Shown one piece after another: positions 57,931 to 64,000 of a stretch of DNA of 64,000 nt; the stretch's first letter is position 1, and each line of letters opens with the position of its first letter. Source of the stretch: Burkholderiales bacterium (lineage in GTDB: Bacteria > Pseudomonadota > Gammaproteobacteria > Burkholderiales > Ga0077523); NCBI GenBank assembly GCA_019745565.1, contig JAIESW010000010.1:186001-250000 (forward strand), read 5' to 3'. The position numbers were made by a program, and so were the translations under genes. The notes under the pieces are model-generated. The model saw only the letters and a list, made by a program, of their open reading frames with translations, was not told the DNA's origin and did no database searches.

Positions 57931-59205
57931 TTGAGCGCAACCCAATTCGCGGCCGATCTGGTCCACGCGGTCCGGCATCGCAGTCGCGGCGTTCTGCTGG
58001 GTGGTGTCGTCCTGGCAGCGATCGTCGCGGTGGCAGCGATCGGCATTGGTTCGAAGTCCCCGGTTTCCGCCGCTGCCCCACCCGGAGGCGTCAGCGAGCG
58101 GCCGCTGGTGATCTTCGTGCAAGCGCATCGCGGCAAGGGGGCGGCCGAGATCACCCTGCCGGCGACGCTGCAGGCACTCCAGGAAGCCACCGTCTACGCG
58201 CGCACCAACGGCTACGTTAAGCGCTGGCTGGTGGAGATGGGGGAAAAGGTCAAGGCCGGCCAGGTGCTGGCGGAGATCGAGGCGCCCGAACTGGATCGGG
58301 AGATCGATCAACTGCGCGCCGCCCAGGCCCAGGTCAAGGCTCATCTCGATCTCGCGCGCACCACGGCCGATCGCTATCGCAACCTGGTCCACGACGAGGC
58401 CGTCTCGCCTCAGGAAGCGGACGAGAAGATCGGCGCGTACACCGCGCGCGAAGCCGACTACGCCGCGGCTTCGGCGAAGCTGCGTCAGCTGGAAAGCCTC
58501 AAGGCCTACCAGCGCGTGACCGCACCTTTCACCGGAATGATCACCGCACGCAACATCGAGATCGGCTCGCTCGTGAGCGCCGGCAGTTCCAGTGCGACGC
58601 CCTGGCTGTACAAGCTCGCGCAGAGCGAGACCATGCGCGTGTTCGTGAGCGTGCCCCAGAGTCACATGCAGGCGGCCAAGGTCGGTTCCGAAGCCGAACT
58701 CGCCATCGCCGAACTGGGCGGCAAGCCCATCGCCGCCACGGTGGCCCGCAACTCCGGGGCTTTCGATCCCGCGACGCGCACGCTGCTGGTGGAGTTGCGG
58801 GTGGCGAATCCGGAGGGGAAGATCCTGCCGGGGATGTACGGTCAGGTGCGCTTCAAGCTGAAGTACGCCGAGCCGCCGGTGGTGGTCCCGGTGAACGCGC
58901 TGCTGGTGGGCGGCGACGGCCTGCGCCTCGCGGTCATCGACGACACCGATACCGTACGCATCCGCAAGGTGAAGCTCGGGCGCGATCTCGGCAAGGAAGT
59001 GGAAGTGCTCGAAGGTCTCGTCGAGAACGAGCGTGTCGTGAACAACCCGCGCGACGACGTGGAGGACGGCACCAAGGTGAAGGCCGTGCCTGCGCCGAAG
59101 CACGACGACAAGAAGAAGGACGAGAAACCCGCCGCTGCATCCGCCAAGACCGCCGAGGCGCCCAAGCCCGCAGAAGCCGCGAAGCCGGCACCAGCACAGA
59201 AATGA
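57931..59205 (+). CDS. Efflux periplasmic adaptor (membrane fusion protein)
   Basis: A 424-residue RND adaptor. The TTG at 57931 is preceded by GGAGGAG at 57919-57925; the frame opens at 57871 inside the PhoB box without a ribosome site. A membrane anchor is near residues 20-42 (SRGVLLGGVVLAAIVAVAAIGIG). The lipoyl/barrel-sandwich halves are ATVYARTNGYVKRWLVEMGEKVKAGQ-type text and FTGMITARNIEIGSLVSAG. The alpha-hairpin is short. The beta-barrel domain includes GKILPGMYGQVRF. A Lys/Ala/Pro-rich tail ends the protein. It bridges the permease and the outer-membrane channel. Confidence 0.9.
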   Translation: MSATQFAADLVHAVRHRSRGVLLGGVVLAAIVAVAAIGIGSKSPVSAAAPPGGVSERPLVIFVQAHRGKGAAEITLPATLQALQEATVYARTNGYVKRWLVEMGEKVKAGQVLAEIEAPELDREIDQLRAAQAQVKAHLDLARTTADRYRNLVHDEAVSPQEADEKIGAYTAREADYAAASAKLRQLESLKAYQRVTAPFTGMITARNIEIGSLVSAGSSSATPWLYKLAQSETMRVFVSVPQSHMQAAKVGSEAELAIAELGGKPIAATVARNSGAFDPATRTLLVELRVANPEGKILPGMYGQVRFKLKYAEPPVVVPVNALLVGGDGLRLAVIDDTDTVRIRKVKLGRDLGKEVEVLEGLVENERVVNNPRDDVEDGTKVKAVPAPKHDDKKKDEKPAAASAKTAEAPKPAEAAKPAPAQK

Positions 59206-60662
59206 GCGGGCTGCACGCGCGCTCGCCGCTCGCCGCGAGTCTGGTCCTGCTCGCGGCGTGCACGTCGGTCGGTCCCGACTACAAGCGACCGGAGGCCGCC
59301 GTCCCCGCTGCCTTCGAGAACTCCGGTCCCTGGCAAGTGGCCGCGCCCGGGGACCTGATCGCGCGCGGCGAGTGGTGGGCCCTGTTCAACGATCCGGTGC
59401 TGGACGAGCTGCAGCGCTCGTCCAAGCAGCGCAACCCGACCTTGGCGGCCTACGCGGCACGGGTCGACCAGGCGCGCGCGGCTGCCGGTATCGCCGACTC
59501 GTTCCGCTATCCCGAGGTGGGAATCGGCGCGCAGGTCGGTCGGTATCGGGCTTCGGAGGATCGGCCCGACCAGCCGAGCAAGAAACCCTCGAACACCGAA
59601 TACACCACGGGCGTGTACCGGGTGCCGGTGGTGGTCAGCTATGAAGTGGACGTGTGGGGGCGCGTGCGGCGCCTGAACGAAGCCGCCGTGGCGCGCGCCG
59701 ATGCGTCCGCCGCGGAATACCAGACCGTGGCGCTAACGCTCGAGAGCGAGATCGCGTCGACCTACTTCCGCCTGCGCCAGACCGACGAGGAGCGGCGCAT
59801 CCTCGCGCAGAACATCGAGCTGCAGCGCCGCGCCCGCGATCTGGTCGCCAGGCGCAAGGCCGGCGGTCTGGCGAGCGAACTCGATCTGGCGCGCGCCGAC
59901 ACCGAACTCGCCCTCACCGAGGCGAGCGTCGAGGAGGCGAAGCGCCGCCGCGAGGATCTGCGTCTGGCCCTGGCTTTCCTGGTGGGACGGATGCCCGAGA
60001 GCTTCGTCGTGGAGGAAGGTGCGTTCCGCGCCGACCCGCCGGCGATCCCGGTGGACCTTCCGGCGACCCTGATGGAGCGGCGCCCCGACATCGCCGAAGC
60101 CGAGAAGCGGCTCGTCGCGACCAACGCGGAGATCGGCGTCGCGAAGGCGGCCTACTTCCCGGCCATCCGCCTGACCGGCGCGATCGGCTTCGAAAGCTCC
60201 GAGCTGTCCGAGCTGCTCGACAGCAGCAGCATGATCTGGAGCCTCGGCGCGTCGCTCTTTCAGCCGGTCTTCAACGGTGGGCGCACCGGCTTCCAGGTGG
60301 ACCGGGCGAAGGCCACCTACGACGAAAATGTCGCCATCTACCAGGGACGCCTGCTGCGGGCGTTTCGCGAAGTGGAAAGCGCTCTGTCGGCGCTGCGCAC
60401 CCTCGACGCCCAGGCGAACCTCCAGGCCTCCGCCCGGCAGGATGCCGCCCGTGCGGTGAAGCTAGCCGAGACGCGCTACCGCGCCGGCCTGGTGATGGTG
60501 ATCGAAGTGATCGACGCCCAGCGCACCGCGCTGCGTGCCGAGCGCGAAGCCCTGGGGGTCAAGGGGGCCCAGCTCGCTTCGACGGTTTCCCTGGTCAAGG
60601 CGCTGGGGGGCGGCTGGGAAGGGCGCAGGACGGTCCAGGCGGCGGTGGCCGATCCCAGGTAG
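59202..60662 (+). CDS. Outer-membrane efflux lipoprotein, NodT/OprM type
   Basis: A 486-residue TolC-superfamily channel with lipobox LLAAC (Cys20) followed by TSVGPDYKRPEAAVP, the standard NodT-family start. Two OEP repeats follow (LIARGEWWALFNDPVLDEL; VSYEVDVWGRVRRLNEAAVA; LVAGKAAYFPAIRL-like AKAAYFPAIRLTGAIGFES; SLFQPVFNGGRTGFQVDRA). The start overlaps the adaptor stop by ATGA. With the permease it forms a full tripartite pump. Confidence 0.93.
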   Translation: MSGLHARSPLAASLVLLAACTSVGPDYKRPEAAVPAAFENSGPWQVAAPGDLIARGEWWALFNDPVLDELQRSSKQRNPTLAAYAARVDQARAAAGIADSFRYPEVGIGAQVGRYRASEDRPDQPSKKPSNTEYTTGVYRVPVVVSYEVDVWGRVRRLNEAAVARADASAAEYQTVALTLESEIASTYFRLRQTDEERRILAQNIELQRRARDLVARRKAGGLASELDLARADTELALTEASVEEAKRRREDLRLALAFLVGRMPESFVVEEGAFRADPPAIPVDLPATLMERRPDIAEAEKRLVATNAEIGVAKAAYFPAIRLTGAIGFESSELSELLDSSSMIWSLGASLFQPVFNGGRTGFQVDRAKATYDENVAIYQGRLLRAFREVESALSALRTLDAQANLQASARQDAARAVKLAETRYRAGLVMVIEVIDAQRTALRAEREALGVKGAQLASTVSLVKALGGGWEGRRTVQAAVADPR

Positions 60663-60681
60663 TAGGAACCCCCAGATTTTC

Positions 60682-60722
60682 CGGCGCTTTCTGCGCCGCC
60701 GACGGAATCCGTGCGCTACAAT
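60682..60722 (+). promoter_or_regulatory. Hairpin and -10 box before potA
   Basis: CGGCGC, loop TTTCT and GCGCCG (60682-60698) form a 6-bp hairpin after the efflux operon. TACAAT (60717-60722, 5 of 6) is a likely -10 for potABCD, 32 bases before the potA ATG. A run of seven T follows at 60731-60737. No -35 is evident. Confidence 0.45.
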
Positions 60723-60754
60723 CCGCCGCGTTTTTTTGCAGCGCAACGCGAGCC

Positions 60755-61843
<1,089 letters not shown>

Positions 61844-61853
61844 CGCCACCTCA

Positions 61854-62735
61854 ATGTCGCCGCGCGCGCAGAAGTGGCTCATCAGCGGTCCGCCGCTGGG
61901 TTATCTGTTGGTCTTCTTCGCGATCCCGACGTTCATCATGGTGCTCGCCTCGTTCCGCTACGTGGGCGAGCTGGGCGGACTGGCGCCGTTGGTCGGCAGC
62001 GGCACTCCCGACGAGTTGGCCGGGCTCACGCTCGAGAGCTACCAGCGCTTCTTCGAGGACACGATCTACCTCGAACTGTTCTTGAAGTCGTTCCTCTACG
62101 CGACGGTCACGACCCTGCTGTGCCTCGCCGTCGCCTATCCGCTGGCGCTCATGATCGCCCGCAGCGACAAGCGCTGGCGCGAACTGCTGGTGCTGCTGGT
62201 GATCCTGCCGTTCTGGAGCAACTTCCTGATCCGGGTGTACGCCTGGATGATCATCCTCGGCCCCCAGTCGGGCTTCGCTCGCGCGGTCAACGGCGTGCTC
62301 GGCACTTTCGGCGCGGAGCCGATCCCGCTGCTGTTCTCGCCGATCGCCGTCATCATCGGGCTCGTATACGTGCACCTGCCTTTCATGGTGCTGCCGCTGT
62401 ACGTGAACCTGGAGAAGCACGACCCGGCATTGCTCGACGCTGCCCAGGACCTGGGTGCGAAAGCCTGGCAGCGTTTCTGGAGAGTCACGTTCCCCTTGTC
62501 GCTGCCCGGCGTGTACGCCGGGGCGGCGCTGGTGTTCATCCCCGCGCTGGGGATCTTCGCCATCCCCGACATCCTCGGCGGCACCGACGGGATCCTCATC
62601 GGGAACGTCATCAAGCAGCAGTTCCTGGACGCGCGCGACTGGCCCTTCGGCAGCGTGCTCTCCATGGTGCTCACGGTCCTGGCGATCGGGTTCGCCGGTC
62701 TCGCGGCCTGGGTGGCCCGGAGGCAGCGGCTGTGA
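61854..62735 (+). CDS. potB: Spermidine/putrescine ABC transporter permease PotB
   Basis: A 293-residue inner-membrane permease with six helices. The EAA-type loop is LLDAAQDLGAKAWQRFWRVTFPLSLPG. The N-terminal text WLISGPPLGYLLVFFAIPTFIMV and LVILPFWSNFLIRVYAWM are typical of PotB. The gene starts 10 bases after potA and overlaps potC by four bases (GTGA). Confidence 0.94.
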   Translation: MSPRAQKWLISGPPLGYLLVFFAIPTFIMVLASFRYVGELGGLAPLVGSGTPDELAGLTLESYQRFFEDTIYLELFLKSFLYATVTTLLCLAVAYPLALMIARSDKRWRELLVLLVILPFWSNFLIRVYAWMIILGPQSGFARAVNGVLGTFGAEPIPLLFSPIAVIIGLVYVHLPFMVLPLYVNLEKHDPALLDAAQDLGAKAWQRFWRVTFPLSLPGVYAGAALVFIPALGIFAIPDILGGTDGILIGNVIKQQFLDARDWPFGSVLSMVLTVLAIGFAGLAAWVARRQRL

Positions 62736-63505
62736 AGCGCAGTTCCTGGTGGCTTTACACAGCCGGCATCGCGGCCTATCTGTTCCTGTACCTGCCGCTG
62801 GTGATCGTCGTCGTCTTCTCGTTCAACGATTCGCGCCTCAACGCCGAGTGGGTCGGCTTCACGTGGCACTGGTACGGCGTACTGTTCAACGACGATCAGA
62901 TGATCGAGGCCGCCTGGAACTCGCTGCTGATCGGACTGGTCACCAGCTTCATCTCGACCGTCCTGGGGACTCTCGCGGGCTACGCCATGTACCGCTATCG
63001 CCTGCGCCTGCTGCCGGTGCTGGTGCTGACGCCCATCGCCATCCCGGAGATCCTGATGGGGGTGAGCCTGCTCATCTTCTTCGTGATGATCAACCTGACG
63101 CTCGGCATGGTGTCCATCGTTCTGTCCCACATCGCGTTCTGCATCGGATTCGTGGCCATCGTGGTGCGCTCGCGCCTGACCGGCTTGGACGAGAGCCTCA
63201 CCGAAGCCGCGCGGGACCTCGGCGCTACGCCCTGGGAGGCGTTCCGGCTGGTCACGCTGCCGCTCATCATGCCCGGCATCGTGGCCGGCGCGCTGATGGC
63301 GTTCACGCTGTCCATCGACGATTTCGTGATCACCTTCTTCACCGCCGGACCCGATTCCGTCACCTTGCCGCTGCAGATCTACAGCATGATCAAGATCGCG
63401 GTGACGCCCGAGGTGAACGCCGTGTCAACGCTGCTCATGCTGCTCACGTTGGTGCTCATCGTCATCGCCACCCGGCTTGCCCCGGGGGCCGTCCGCGGCG
63501 AATGA
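62732..63505 (+). CDS. potC: Spermidine/putrescine ABC transporter permease PotC
   Basis: A 257-residue permease with six helices. The start is the GTG at 62732 with GGAGG at 62719-62723 and overlaps the potB stop; the longer upstream frame is not coding. Family text: YLPLVIVVVFSFNDSR, EAA loop LTEAARDLGATPWEAFRLVTLPLIMPG and FTLSIDDFVITFFTAGPDS. It pairs with PotB to form the channel. Confidence 0.95.
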   Translation: MKRSSWWLYTAGIAAYLFLYLPLVIVVVFSFNDSRLNAEWVGFTWHWYGVLFNDDQMIEAAWNSLLIGLVTSFISTVLGTLAGYAMYRYRLRLLPVLVLTPIAIPEILMGVSLLIFFVMINLTLGMVSIVLSHIAFCIGFVAIVVRSRLTGLDESLTEAARDLGATPWEAFRLVTLPLIMPGIVAGALMAFTLSIDDFVITFFTAGPDSVTLPLQIYSMIKIAVTPEVNAVSTLLMLLTLVLIVIATRLAPGAVRGE

Positions 63506-63554
63506 CCGCCGCATAGTCCCGACCGTCCTGCCGACCGCTCCAGAGGGAACCGCC

Positions 63555-64000
63555 ATGAAGAGACTCTTCGCCGTCCTCGCCCTGCTGCTCGCCCTGCCCG
63601 CCGTGGCCAAGGACGATGTGCTGCACCTGTACAACTGGAACAACTACATGTCCGACGACACCCTCAAGCGGTTCGAGGCGTCGTGCAAGTGCAAGGTGAA
63701 GCAGTCCTACTACGGCTCGAACGACGAACTCCTCGCCAAGCTCCAGGCGGGCGCCAAGGGCTACGACGTGCTGATCCCGACCATGAACGCGGTGGACGCG
63801 CTGATCAAGCGCAAGGCGTTGCTCGAGCTGGACAAGTCGAAGCTGCCGAATCTCAAGAACGTCATGCCGCAGTACCTCAACACGACGTTCGACCCGGAGA
63901 ACAAGTACTCCGCCCCGTACGCGATGTCGATCACCATGATCGGCTACAACGACAAGAAGATCAAAGAACTGGGTCTGCCCACCGACTCCTGGGCGCTGAT
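63555..64000 (+). CDS. potD: Polyamine-binding periplasmic protein PotD/PotF, 5' part
   Basis: The frame runs off the window end after about 149 codons. It starts at ATG 63555 with AGAGGGAA upstream. The signal peptide is residues 1-18 (MKRLFAVLALLLALPAVA). The mature start DVLHLYNWNNYMSDDTLKRF and then YYGSNDELLAKLQAGAKGYDVLIP match polyamine-binding SBP family proteins. It would deliver putrescine or spermidine to PotABC. Specificity cannot be judged from this fragment. Confidence 0.92.
   Translation, partial: MKRLFAVLALLLALPAVAKDDVLHLYNWNNYMSDDTLKRFEASCKCKVKQSYYGSNDELLAKLQAGAKGYDVLIPTMNAVDALIKRKALLELDKSKLPNLKNVMPQYLNTTFDPENKYSAPYAMSITMIGYNDKKIKELGLPTDSWAL

Noticed and set aside
59654..60754. 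Long N-terminal extension of potA
   Set aside because: This is read-through in another phase of the efflux channel gene; PotA starts at 60755 with the normal family N-terminus.

Overview
The window is one continuous stretch of GC-rich chromosome with dense, mostly housekeeping genes. It looks like a betaproteobacterium of the Burkholderiales/Nitrosomonadales type. The evidence is the thrB, BPSS1780-type membrane protein and uvrD neighbourhood, leuS followed by lptE, the metX-metW pair, gatCAB divergent from mreBCD-mrdA-rodA-rlpA, a very long DUF3683 flavin/Fe-S oxidoreductase followed by a HIT protein, and DUF971-ubiE-ubiJ-ubiB. The genus cannot be fixed from this sequence. There is no rRNA, CRISPR array, insertion sequence or phage. 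One tRNA-Arg(CCG) is present.

Layout. 1-5.4 kb: 3' part of thrB, a membrane protein, uvrD, a small exported protein and a FecR-SPOR protein. 5.5-14 kb: leuS, lptE, metXW, an AmpG-like permease, xth and pyrE (divergent with interlocking start codons) and a DUF4124 protein. 14-17.3 kb: gatCAB on the minus strand. 17.4-24 kb: the rod-shape and wall-elongation operon mreBCD-mrdA-rodA plus rlpA. 24-28 kb: a PfkB kinase, olsB-olsA (ornithine lipid synthesis), apaH, a cytochrome c5-type protein and the tRNA. 28-37 kb: an accessory region with a metallophosphoesterase, an aldo/keto reductase, an unusual four-gene cysteine-rich operon including a DUF1360 membrane protein, and a TTC38-like protein. 37-45 kb: an ABC exporter, a LysR regulator, a DUF4197 protein, the DUF3683 oxidoreductase and a HIT protein. 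45-54 kb: phoBR, two lipoproteins, DUF971-ubiEJB and an OprO/P-type porin. 54-64 kb: an outer-membrane MetA-pathway-type protein, a divergent tripartite RND efflux system and the potABCD polyamine transporter, with potD cut by the window end.

The most informative signal is regulatory. Five intergenic sites fit the PhoB box (two 7-mers close to CTGTCAT, 4 bases apart). They lie before phoB itself, olsBA, the OprO/P porin, a small lipoprotein gene and the divergent RND efflux operons. In four of them a -10-like hexamer sits exactly 10 bases after the box, and three of these read GACNAT. This suggests a local phosphate-starvation regulon joining phosphate uptake, phosphorus-free membrane lipids and an efflux pump.

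The second notable item is the four-gene minus-strand operon at 30.9-35.2 kb. It encodes a 748-aa Cys-rich protein, a DUF1360 protein, an 89-aa MSCCG protein and a 442-aa Ser-rich protein with a coiled-coil end. I cannot assign it to any known system. Two families of dispersed intergenic repeats follow gene ends across the window.
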